From Desulfurococcus mucosus DSM 2162 (lineage in GTDB: Archaea > Thermoproteota > Thermoprotei_A > Sulfolobales > Desulfurococcaceae), in contig NC_014961.1 in the NCBI RefSeq assembly GCF_000186365.1, positions 186,001-250,000 of the forward strand: a stretch of 64,000 bases of DNA, read 5' to 3'. Positions 54,782 to 63,258 of the stretch are shown piece by piece. Each line of letters starts with the position of its first letter. Within the stretch, counting starts at the first letter, position 1. The notes beneath the pieces were generated by a model. That model was not told the DNA's origin, ran no database searches, and worked only from the letters and a program-made list of their open reading frames with translations. Both the position numbers and the translations under genes were made by a program.

Positions 54782-56404
54782 ATGAGTGAGGAATCCCCTT
54801 TAACGGTTTTCAGGGCTTACCTGCTTAAAAGGGAGTTCACATGGTTCGACGTGTTTCTATGGGTTGTAGCCAACCCGGTTGCCTCCGGGCTCTTCTACTA
54901 CTCTGTGTCGGCTACGGGTGAATACGGCTACTATGGTGGCGTGGTCCCCGCAGCCTTCATTGCTGCTGGAATAGTGTTCGCCCCGGTGGCGTTGCTATTC
55001 ATGATAGTGGCTTCATCACTGCCGCGTAGTGCCTCACCCTACGTGTTGGCGAGCAGGGGCCTCGGTGCTCTTCCAGGCTTCATCGCTGCATCACTATACC
55101 TCTTCATGAGCGGCGGGCTACTATCCCTCGGGTTCCTAGCGTACTCATCGATCGAGGTGCTTGGAGACGGGCTCACGGTGAGCGGGCATATAGCGGGGAG
55201 CAGTATCCTTGTAGGTTTAGGTAGTGCTGTGAGAGCACAGCCCTACATGCTGCTCGCCGCCTTCACCCTGGTTACAGTGTTGTTCCTGGCGGCCGGCATG
55301 GGGAGGAAGAGTGTTAAGGCATTGCTACACGCGTCGACCGCGCTCCCGCTGGTACTGTACGCGGCTGTAATGCTATCGCTCTTCCCGTTCTCGAGAAGCG
55401 TGTTCACAGGTAACTGGGACAGGTTGTTCAACAACTCCTACAGCAGGATAGTTGACCTAGCTTTGAACGGTGGGGTAGTCAACGGCGTCAGTGTTCAACC
55501 GCTCAGGGCTGTCTCCGAGTGGAGCGGTACGTTCACCGTTTTCACGATGGCTGTGTGGGCCTACCTCGGCGTGGAGAACGCTAGCTTCATAGCTGGTGAG
55601 GTCAGGGAGCCAGGGTCATCCTATCTTAAAGGATACATCGCGGGATACATGGTTCTCGTAGCGATGTATACTGTTACCCCTGTAGCCGTAACGCTTGTAG
55701 CCGGATACGACTTCCTCTCAGCCTACAGCTACCTCTACCATCACTACCCAGACGTGTTGAAGACCCTTATGGGCGTCAACGCGCCGCCGGCGCCCTGCCT
55801 CGCCACAATCGTCTCAGTATACACGGGTAACATGGTTACCTCACTCCTCTTCACTCTCGCCGCGTTCCTCTTCTACTTCAACACGATGCTGACGTCATGG
55901 GTTAGCGCGACGCGAATACTCTTCGCACTGGGCGAAGACCGCTTAATGCCCAGGCTCACGGCAAGGGTTTCACGGAGAACCCATGTACCCGGCTACGCGA
56001 ACCTCTTCATATACATCCTTTCGATCGCAGTGGTCTCGGCGAGCCCATTCATCAGGTCGCATCCCTCCATAGAGGCGTCGTTCATCAGGTTGATGACCCT
56101 GGGTTACGCATTCTTCTTGACTATAACAGGGCTAGCATTGATATCCACCTTGGTGTTCGCTGAGGAGCTCTATGAGAGATTCACCTTCAAGGATAAACGC
56201 GTGCTCTATCCGATCGGCTTCACAACCTCTGTAGTCGGGTTCGCACTAGCTCTCTCGAGCTTCGCAGGGATCTCGCTCACAGACATCCTGGTTGCGTCAA
56301 CCGGGTTCTCATTAATCCTCCTGTTATTCATCGCTGTAACATTCTACATGAAGCGTAGAGGGGTAAGGTATAGCGAGGTGTTCTCAAGAATACCCCCCAT
56401 GTAG
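54782..56404 (+). CDS. APC-family amino acid/polyamine permease
   Basis: 540 residues from ATG 54782 (ATG 54761 would add seven). About twelve membrane segments, with an early ANPVASGLFYYS and a middle AYLGVENASFIAGEVREPG, the usual APC helix 6 region. Substrate is not evident. A TTTTTATATC box lies about 35-60 bp before the start. It is divergent from the ECF genes. Confidence 0.85.
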   Translation: MSEESPLTVFRAYLLKREFTWFDVFLWVVANPVASGLFYYSVSATGEYGYYGGVVPAAFIAAGIVFAPVALLFMIVASSLPRSASPYVLASRGLGALPGFIAASLYLFMSGGLLSLGFLAYSSIEVLGDGLTVSGHIAGSSILVGLGSAVRAQPYMLLAAFTLVTVLFLAAGMGRKSVKALLHASTALPLVLYAAVMLSLFPFSRSVFTGNWDRLFNNSYSRIVDLALNGGVVNGVSVQPLRAVSEWSGTFTVFTMAVWAYLGVENASFIAGEVREPGSSYLKGYIAGYMVLVAMYTVTPVAVTLVAGYDFLSAYSYLYHHYPDVLKTLMGVNAPPAPCLATIVSVYTGNMVTSLLFTLAAFLFYFNTMLTSWVSATRILFALGEDRLMPRLTARVSRRTHVPGYANLFIYILSIAVVSASPFIRSHPSIEASFIRLMTLGYAFFLTITGLALISTLVFAEELYERFTFKDKRVLYPIGFTTSVVGFALALSSFAGISLTDILVASTGFSLILLLFIAVTFYMKRRGVRYSEVFSRIPPM

Positions 56405-56439
56405 CTTAACGGGTTGCTGCATGGGCGTGGCGGCAGCGT

Positions 56440-58101
56440 TTAAGCCGAGCCAGGCTCCTCCACAATGTTCAACACTGGTGCGTCTGCGCCCTGCAGGGTT
56501 TCCAGGGTGACACGTGCCCTCCTATCCCCTGTCGAGAGCTCTAGTGGGAGTATGGAGCCAGCTGTGTAGACCTGGTTGGCGAGCACTATGCTGGCGTAGA
56601 GCTTGGAGTATAGGCCGTCAGCGTTCAGCGGCCTATTCCTGTGGCCAATATATATGCAGGTGGCCCTCTCCTTGCAGACGTTCAGGGTTATCCAGGCGTT
56701 ATACGCCTTCTTATCCGCTGTAACGAGCACCACCCTGTCCTCGCTGAGGCTCTGCTCGACGACGGCTATGGAGGCCTCGCAGGGCTGGCTCACGGCGGGC
56801 AGGTGGATCCCCCTATAGTACTGTTTGATCTCGTCAACAGCCCTGTTGGCTAGTAAAGCCATGACGTACGAGTACCTTGAGATCCCCGTGGTCTCACTGG
56901 ATACGCCTGCAACCTTACCGTTTATCTCGGCTTCGGCGCAGACCGGGATGTACACCCTGATCCCCTCGACGGGGCTCCACGGCCTCCCATTCCTTATACT
57001 GGCCTTCAACAACGTCATATGTAACCCCTGGTAGAACATGTTGGTGTCGGGGAGTAGGGCTACTGGTTTTCCCAGCCTCCTATGCATGTCGAGGAGGAGG
57101 CTGTGCAGCTTCCACCCCTCGTAGTCCCTGGAGCCATGTCCCTCGATCTCCCTTGCTATTAAGTCGACTGCACCAGTATACCTCTGGATCTGCATGAGTA
57201 TCCTCTCGATCGACGACCTGTCTGCATCCGGGTGGCTTCCACACACGATGTCGGCGAGCACCCTCCAGTTACCCATCATCATGTTAACGGAGTCCTCGTC
57301 AGGCCCCTCAACGGGTTTAAGCGAGACAAGCCTCTTTCTCTCACCGTTCACCGGGTTCAACGCGTTGACAGTGAGCACCGGTGAATCCTCGGAGACATCC
57401 CTCCTAGCCTCGCTTGTGAGCCTCTCAGCAATCCTGACGTCTGCAAGCCTGTTGAAAACCTGCGAGACATCCTCGAAAACCCCTTTAGTCCCCCTCCACG
57501 CTATCTTTTTCTCGAGGAGGCCTTGTTCACGCACCCCTCTCCCAGCGCCTCCTTCACCGGGCTCGGCTACACCTCCATCCTCATATACGTAGACCCTGTG
57601 GATCCATCTAGGGCTACCCGGGTACTGGGGCAGCCCGGGTAACGGTATTGCGTCAACATATGTGTAGGTTATGGAGCTGGGCCCCATCTTGCTCAACGTG
57701 CCTTGAAGCGTTATGGCAAATGGGCCTGTTGTAAGCGAGAGGTCCACGTATATCTTCTTAACCATCCCGCTAATGCTCTTCACAAGGTGCTCTAGTACAA
57801 TGGAGTTCTCGAACACGCTGTCGCGCAGTATGCTTCTCGCCACAGCGTGATCCACGTACACGTTGATGCCGCGGGCTGCACCCGGCTCCTGGGAGAGTGA
57901 TTGATACACGTCGTCAACCAGCTCCCTCCTCGTTAAAACTATGAAGTCACGGATCCCCAGCTCCTCGCTAAGCCTGTTGACGACCGTGGCAGTGTTCCAG
58001 GGGTGTGTTGAAACCGGAATGACTGAGACCTCTCCACTGGTGAAGCCCTTGGACTCGAGGAAATCTATCAACTGGTAAACGAAGCCGTCTCCACCACTCA
58101 T
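56440..58101 (-). CDS. possible CARF-like sensor fused to PIN ribonuclease
   Basis: About 553 residues from ATG 58101; an ATG further up at 58230 exists but would overlap the divergent gene. Residues 1-170 form a Rossmann-like domain: VIPVSTHPWNTATVV, DFIVLT, and VDLSLTTGPFAITLQGTLS, similar to the DLTGGTKPM segment of CARF domains. After a linker, the C-terminal part has a PIN-domain set: LLPDTNMFY, AEAEING and VTADKKAY supply the acidic residues. A ligand-activated ribonuclease would fit. No CRISPR array or cas gene is in the window. PIN call is firmer than CARF. Confidence 0.65.
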   Translation of the reverse strand: MSGGDGFVYQLIDFLESKGFTSGEVSVIPVSTHPWNTATVVNRLSEELGIRDFIVLTRRELVDDVYQSLSQEPGAARGINVYVDHAVARSILRDSVFENSIVLEHLVKSISGMVKKIYVDLSLTTGPFAITLQGTLSKMGPSSITYTYVDAIPLPGLPQYPGSPRWIHRVYVYEDGGVAEPGEGGAGRGVREQGLLEKKIAWRGTKGVFEDVSQVFNRLADVRIAERLTSEARRDVSEDSPVLTVNALNPVNGERKRLVSLKPVEGPDEDSVNMMMGNWRVLADIVCGSHPDADRSSIERILMQIQRYTGAVDLIAREIEGHGSRDYEGWKLHSLLLDMHRRLGKPVALLPDTNMFYQGLHMTLLKASIRNGRPWSPVEGIRVYIPVCAEAEINGKVAGVSSETTGISRYSYVMALLANRAVDEIKQYYRGIHLPAVSQPCEASIAVVEQSLSEDRVVLVTADKKAYNAWITLNVCKERATCIYIGHRNRPLNADGLYSKLYASIVLANQVYTAGSILPLELSTGDRRARVTLETLQGADAPVLNIVEEPGSA

Positions 58102-58171
58102 GGAAACCTCTCCCTGCGTCCACCACTCATAGCTATTGGATCCATGGGTTAAATACTTGGAACAGTAATCT

Positions 58172-58882
58172 ATGGAGAGGGAGCCGGGCGTGATAGCCGT
58201 GGAGGAGTGTGAAAGAGTTAAAGCATACATTGAGAACGTTGAGCAGGCCCTTCAACAAGTAGGCTCCCAGGGGCTTCAACCAGTGCAAGAATACATAGTG
58301 GAGCTCGCCAGAGAGTACACTAGTGACGCAAAGTACTATCTCGAGAAAAACGACTGCTTCACCAGCCTCGCATGCATAGCCTATGCTGAAGGACTCCTGG
58401 ACTCCCTGAGGCATCAGGGTGCTGTATCATTCAACTGGAGGCCTCTCACAGAGCTACTTGGGAGGCCACGTGTACTGGTTGCAGGCAGCTTCGAGCTCCT
58501 GCACCCTGGACACATACACCTGCTTAGAAGGGCATGGGAGCTTGGGAGAGTATACGTGGTGGTTTCCAGGGACAGTAATTTCGAGAGATTCAAGGGGAGG
58601 AGACCCGTGGTGGGTGAGAAAGACAGGTTGACAGTAGTGGAGAACGTGAGGTACGTGTCGAAGGCGGTTCTCGGCGATGAAGAAGACTTCCTGAAGCCCC
58701 TGGAAGAGTTGAAGCCCGACATAGTGTTGCTCGGCCCAGATCAATGGATCTCCCCGGGCGAGTTGAAGAAGCTCCTAGAGGAGAGGGGTTTAAGCAGAGT
58801 AAGGGTTGAGAAACTCGAGTCCAGGATAGGTGAGTGGAGCTCCAGCGGGATCATTGAGAAGGTGAAGAGAGAGTATTGTTAA
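58172..58882 (+). CDS. DUF357 plus cytidylyltransferase-fold protein
   Basis: 236 residues. Residues 1-85 match the helical DUF357 (RVKAYIENVEQAL, YYLEKNDCFTSLACIAYAEGLLDSL as a guide to positions 12-80). The rest is a nucleotidyltransferase with VAGSFELLHPGHIHLLRRA, GEKDRL and LLGPDQW. The fold fits archaeal FAD synthases and pantetheine-phosphate enzymes. ATG 58172 lies near a TATA-like box; GTG 58190 has GGAGAGGGAG before it and is an alternative. Confidence 0.8.
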   Translation: MEREPGVIAVEECERVKAYIENVEQALQQVGSQGLQPVQEYIVELAREYTSDAKYYLEKNDCFTSLACIAYAEGLLDSLRHQGAVSFNWRPLTELLGRPRVLVAGSFELLHPGHIHLLRRAWELGRVYVVVSRDSNFERFKGRRPVVGEKDRLTVVENVRYVSKAVLGDEEDFLKPLEELKPDIVLLGPDQWISPGELKKLLEERGLSRVRVEKLESRIGEWSSSGIIEKVKREYC

Positions 58883-58991
58883 CCCAGGCTGCCCCGGGGC
58901 AGAAGCCTTTACTGTGGCTGCTTGGGATACGTGTCGAAGGGTTCAGGGAGGCTTGCCGACGTACAGGAGGTTTGTATTCAGAGAGAAACTG

Positions 58992-59711
58992 CTAGTCTTT
59001 AGAGAGATCCTCAAGCATCCCGATCCTCCTCTCCCTTTCAGCTACCTCAGTAGCCGTGTACCTGCGTGCTAGTTCAGCCAGCTCCTTGACGTCGACCAGT
59101 GGATTATACCCTATGTGCTCATAGCTCATTAGAGCCCTCGCGGTTTTAGCCGCGATGTATCCCACGTTATAGGAGTCTCGGAGAGCCTGCTCATCCCTGG
59201 TTATGTCCTCGAGGTGGCTGTAAGCCATGCTCCACGGGATGACGTGCGCACCCATGCTGCTCATCACTATCGCCAGGTAGGATATAGCCATCATGACCCC
59301 GCTGTCTAGACCCGTAGCTATGAACCCTGCCACCTTACCCTCCAAGAGGCTTCTCCCCTTGTGGAATATCATGTGCTCCATGCTCGTCAACCTATCTATG
59401 AAGTTCTTTAGAACACCGCTGGGGGCGTACCAGTAGACTGGCGTGGATATTATGACGCCATGCGACTCCAGGAGTTTCCCTGCAAGCGTGTTGAAGTCAT
59501 CGTCCTTGATGACGCATGGGAACCTACAGTACTTGTTGCCGTCTGAGACGCATCCCATGCAGGGCTTTATCCTGTAGTCGTAGAGGCTCACGATCTCAGG
59601 GATCCCCCCGGCGTCGACTACTCCCTTAGCCGCTACGATGGATAGCTGCATGGATGAACCATACTTGCGTGGCGAGCCATTAATGACCAGTATCCGTGGC
59701 TTCCCATCCAT
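58992..59711 (-). CDS. flavodoxin-fold NADPH-dependent FMN reductase/iron-sulfur flavoprotein
   Basis: 239 residues. Flavin-binding loop INGSPRKYGSS is at the start and STPVYWYAPSGVLKNFIDR in the middle. CMGCVSDGNKYCRFPC provides four Cys that could hold a 4Fe-4S cluster, as in the iron-sulfur flavoprotein group. An electron-transfer or quinone/peroxide reducing role is expected. Confidence 0.83.
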   Translation of the reverse strand: MDGKPRILVINGSPRKYGSSMQLSIVAAKGVVDAGGIPEIVSLYDYRIKPCMGCVSDGNKYCRFPCVIKDDDFNTLAGKLLESHGVIISTPVYWYAPSGVLKNFIDRLTSMEHMIFHKGRSLLEGKVAGFIATGLDSGVMMAISYLAIVMSSMGAHVIPWSMAYSHLEDITRDEQALRDSYNVGYIAAKTARALMSYEHIGYNPLVDVKELAELARRYTATEVAERERRIGMLEDLSKD

Positions 59712-59789
59712 GCGTCATCACCGTGAGCACTGTCTCTCAGGGAATAATGTTTAATACTTAAAAACATTCATTAGCCAGTGTGGGATCCA

Positions 59790-60317
59790 ATGCCTCAGGC
59801 AGGGTTCCACATGGGTAGAGAGTACCCGTCTTCACCAATAGGCGCCGTTGGAGCCGTCCTGCTTAGAGGCGACAGCATACTCCTGGTTAAAAGGGGGAGT
59901 CCGCCGGCTCTAGGCAGGTGGAGCCTGCCCGGCGGGGTGATCGAGCCCGGTGAGAGGATAGGTGACGCTGCGAGGAGGGAGCTACGGGAGGAAACCGGTA
60001 TCGATGCGGAACCCCTTGGAGTACTCTGGGTGTTGAACAACATAGTGATGGATCGCGGCGGAAGAGTGAAGTACCACTATGTGATAGTCGACGTGCTCTT
60101 CAACCCAGACTCGTTGAAAGGGGAGCCTAAGCCGGGGAGCGACGCCGTGGACTTGAAGTGGTTTCCACTAGGGGAGGCATTGAGGAATCCAAGTGTCTCT
60201 AGAACAGTATCCAAGCTACTCGAGTACATCCTGGAGCATGGGTTGAGCTATATACCTATCGACAGGGTTGATAACATAGCGGTGGAAGTAGGGGACGGCG
60301 TCTACGCGGTGTCCTAG
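59790..60317 (+). CDS. Nudix hydrolase
   Basis: 175 residues from ATG 59790 (ATG 59811 and GTG 59778 are alternatives). The Nudix box is complete: GGVIEPGERIGDAARREL followed by REETGI. ADP-ribose or a similar nucleotide is the usual substrate in archaea. A TTAAAA box lies about 30 bp upstream, which fits leaderless transcription. Confidence 0.88.
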   Translation: MPQAGFHMGREYPSSPIGAVGAVLLRGDSILLVKRGSPPALGRWSLPGGVIEPGERIGDAARRELREETGIDAEPLGVLWVLNNIVMDRGGRVKYHYVIVDVLFNPDSLKGEPKPGSDAVDLKWFPLGEALRNPSVSRTVSKLLEYILEHGLSYIPIDRVDNIAVEVGDGVYAVS

Positions 60318-60385
60318 GGAATCCTAGTGAACGTTCATGAACTCTTAAAAAGGTTCACCGAGATACCGGCTCCACGGTGGCAGCT

Positions 60386-61093
60386 ATGAGGGTTAGACAA
60401 CTAGTTGAGGCAGCAGTATTCACGGTTCTAGTGTACGCGGCGACAGTAGTGCTCCAAGTGTATCAGCCTGTTACAGGAGGATACTTCAACCTAGGTGAAT
60501 CCATGATATATGTTGCAGCTCTTTCATCAGGACCACTGGTAGCGGGGATCGCCGGCGGGGTCGGCGCGGCACTAGCCGATCTCACGACGGGATACCAGGT
60601 TTTCGCACCGGGTACACTTGTGATAAAGCTCGCCGAGGGCGTTGCAGCCGGCTACCTGGCCAGGGCGTTGAGATCCAGGCACTGGAGGATTGCAGGGGGG
60701 CTCATAGGCTCAGCGTATGCAGCAGTGTTCACGGGCTTCGCACTGACACTGTATGCTGGGACAATAGAGGTGGGTCCCTCAGGGCTCGAGGTCTATGTTC
60801 CATGGTACATCTGGCTGCTTGCAGGGCTCGCCCTAGGCTTCATCCTAGTGTACTCACTGCTCTCCGGGCGTAGCAGTGCAGGGGAGGCAATAGCATTGAT
60901 AACCAGCGGCCTCATAATGGTTGCAGGCTACTTCCTCTACGAGTACTTCGTCTCAAACCCGCTTACAGGTAGGCCGCCGATAGACGCTGTCTTCGAGATC
61001 CCGGTGAACATAGGGCAGGTGGTTACAGGCATCGTGGTAGCATTACCTGTGGCAGCATGGCTTAGGAGAGCTGGGTACATTGAGGCTGGCTAA
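60386..61093 (+). CDS. ECF transporter substrate-binding S component
   Basis: 235 residues from ATG 60386 (GTG 60377 is possible). Six membrane segments with YFNLGESMIYVAALSSGP, GGVGAALADLTTGY and APGTLVIKLAEG, patterns of vitamin S components. Substrate is unknown. The next gene, an ECF ATPase, begins 35 bp later, forming a full S-A-T set. Confidence 0.82.
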   Translation: MRVRQLVEAAVFTVLVYAATVVLQVYQPVTGGYFNLGESMIYVAALSSGPLVAGIAGGVGAALADLTTGYQVFAPGTLVIKLAEGVAAGYLARALRSRHWRIAGGLIGSAYAAVFTGFALTLYAGTIEVGPSGLEVYVPWYIWLLAGLALGFILVYSLLSGRSSAGEAIALITSGLIMVAGYFLYEYFVSNPLTGRPPIDAVFEIPVNIGQVVTGIVVALPVAAWLRRAGYIEAG

Positions 61094-61128
61094 CACCTCG
61101 GCGAGAGAAACAGTCAAAGTGAACAGTG

Positions 61129-62412
61129 ATGCTCGAGGCACATGTAAGGGTCGCTGGCTACAGGGACGGCTTCACGATCAGGAACCTGGATTTAAGGGTG
61201 CAGGATGGGGAAGCCCTCATCGTCACAGGGCCCTCGGGTAGCGGTAAGACAACGCTCATAAGGGTTTTAACCGGGGTGCTTGACAGGATCGGAGGGTTCC
61301 TCGACGGGGAGGTAATCATCGATGGCCAACCCGTCTCAGCTATGGAGCCGTGGAGGATATACGAGCTGGTAGCGTATATTCCTCAGGAGCCATGGTATGC
61401 TTTAATAGGGTACACCGTGCACTCAGAGTACTGTTATGCTCTCTCACAGCTAGGGGTGAGATGTGATCACACGTCTCTTGAAAAACTGGGTCTCCGCGGT
61501 AAACTAGACTCCTTAACCGTCAACCTGAGTGCTGGCGAGACACAGAGGCTTATATGGGCTGAGGCGTTTGCGAGAAGGTACCGCGTACTAATACTCGACG
61601 AGCCACTAGTATACCTCGATGATGAAGCCAGGGGGACGGTGGCTAAAGCGGCTTGGGAGGCGCTTGCACACGGTGCCTCACTAGTGGTCGTCGACCACGA
61701 CCCATGGTTTTGGCGGGGTATGCCGGGTAAACTACTCGTCATGGAGAACGGGGCAGCCAAGTACTACGGGGAGTGGAGTGATGAAGCCCTTGCGAGGGTT
61801 GAAGAGCCAGAGGTGTATAGGAGGAGGACTGGGAGCGGGGTAGCGGTCGAGGTGGAAAACCTGTGGTTCAAGTATCCTGGTGAGAAACCATTATTCAAGG
61901 GAGTCAGCTTCACCATTGAGAAGTCCTCGCTCGCCGGGCTAACGGGGAGGAATGGGGCGGGTAAGACAACGCTCCTGAAGCTCATGGCCGGGGTACTGAA
62001 GCCTTTGAAGGGCAGTGTGAGAAGGTTCGGCCGGGCCACATACATACCTGAGAACCCCTTGCTCTACTTCACGAAGCCGACGCCCAGGGAGGAGTTGCTT
62101 TACGCTGCGGGAGGCGGGGTCGACGCGGTTGAGGAGGCTGTGGAATTATTCAATCTAGCCGGGGTCCTCGACAGGCCTCTCGCCAAGCTTAGTTCAGGGG
62201 AGAGGAGGAGGCTTGCCCTGGCCTCAGCCTATCTAGGCGGCTTCGACATATACCTGGTTGACGAGCCGACAGGCGGCCTGGATCAAGCTAACGCTGTGAG
62301 AGTCCTCGACGCTTTAACACGGCTCGTTGAAAACGGCGGGACAGTTGTTGTCGCCACACATGATAAAAGAGTTGTAAGCCTCCTCGACGACGATATAAGG
62401 GTTGGTGACTGA
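61129..62412 (+). CDS. fused ECF-type ABC ATPase (two ATP-binding domains)
   Basis: 427 residues from ATG 61129. First module: Walker A GPSGSGKT, NLSAGETQRL signature, Walker B LILDEPL. Second: Walker A GRNGAGKT, KLSSGERRRL, Walker B YLVDEPTGG. The stop overlaps the next ATG (TGATG). Both signature motifs differ slightly from LSGGQ. Confidence 0.88.
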   Translation: MLEAHVRVAGYRDGFTIRNLDLRVQDGEALIVTGPSGSGKTTLIRVLTGVLDRIGGFLDGEVIIDGQPVSAMEPWRIYELVAYIPQEPWYALIGYTVHSEYCYALSQLGVRCDHTSLEKLGLRGKLDSLTVNLSAGETQRLIWAEAFARRYRVLILDEPLVYLDDEARGTVAKAAWEALAHGASLVVVDHDPWFWRGMPGKLLVMENGAAKYYGEWSDEALARVEEPEVYRRRTGSGVAVEVENLWFKYPGEKPLFKGVSFTIEKSSLAGLTGRNGAGKTTLLKLMAGVLKPLKGSVRRFGRATYIPENPLLYFTKPTPREELLYAAGGGVDAVEEAVELFNLAGVLDRPLAKLSSGERRRLALASAYLGGFDIYLVDEPTGGLDQANAVRVLDALTRLVENGGTVVVATHDKRVVSLLDDDIRVGD

Positions 62413-63116
62413 TGGGGGTCCTCGGCTGGCTGGTCGCAATCGTCTACAAGGCGCTCTTCCTGAAGGGTGATACAGGGTTCAAGCAGGCTCACTGGGTGGT
62501 TAAGGCACTGCACTTGACACTGGTCTCCATGGCTATCCTGAGCGGCAACCCACTCGTGTACACTGGGGCGTTTACACTATTCATCTTGCTCGGCTTACTA
62601 TCACCTGGATACGAGTGGGCTGCGTCAACACTGATACTGTCCTCGCTGATCTCAATATACATGTCTGCCACAGCACTCATCGCCTCCCTCGCCGGGGTCG
62701 CCCCGATCACCTTGACGGATGCAGTGTTAATCGCGTTGAAGACTGCATCGCTCTCAACAATGCTCGCCTTCTCATTCATAATTATCTCACCGCTAGAGAT
62801 ATCATCGCTCCTCATCAAGCTGGGCGCCGGGAGGCTGGCAGCCCTCCCGTTGCTCACATGGAGGCTCATGCCCCTCGGGCTCAAGACGTTTGTTGAAAGC
62901 CTCCAGATAGGCAGGGTTAAGGGTGAGCGTGTCTCAGCAAGGATACCGCCCGCTGTAGCCGGCTTGATGGAGGCAGGCGGCTTCATTGAAGAATACTGTT
63001 TCCACAGGCTGAGCACCGGGGCCAAGCACCCTGTGCTCCCATACTACTCGTCGAAGTATACTCTTATACTGCTCGCAGGGGACTTAGCTATCGCTCTACT
63101 CCTCTACTATGCTTAA
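62412..63116 (+). CDS. EcfT-like transmembrane component
   Basis: 234 residues with five or so hydrophobic segments. The cytoplasmic segments (WRLMPLGLKTFVESLQIGRVKGE and a later EAGGFIEEY) resemble a divergent EcfT coupling region; the Arg-Gly signature is less clear than in the protein at 52563. Position after S and fused A genes supports the call. Confidence 0.75.
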   Translation: MGVLGWLVAIVYKALFLKGDTGFKQAHWVVKALHLTLVSMAILSGNPLVYTGAFTLFILLGLLSPGYEWAASTLILSSLISIYMSATALIASLAGVAPITLTDAVLIALKTASLSTMLAFSFIIISPLEISSLLIKLGAGRLAALPLLTWRLMPLGLKTFVESLQIGRVKGERVSARIPPAVAGLMEAGGFIEEYCFHRLSTGAKHPVLPYYSSKYTLILLAGDLAIALLLYYA

Positions 63117-63258
63117 AGCCACTGCGTCAGCCCCTGAACCCTCGTCACAGCCTCAACGGCTCCCTGTTCGAGACCCTCATCACTGGATCCAAGGGAAGAC
63201 ATGTATCCAGGGCCTTAAACACTTTGCCTCCAATGGTTTCCCCTCGGGTTGAACCCTC

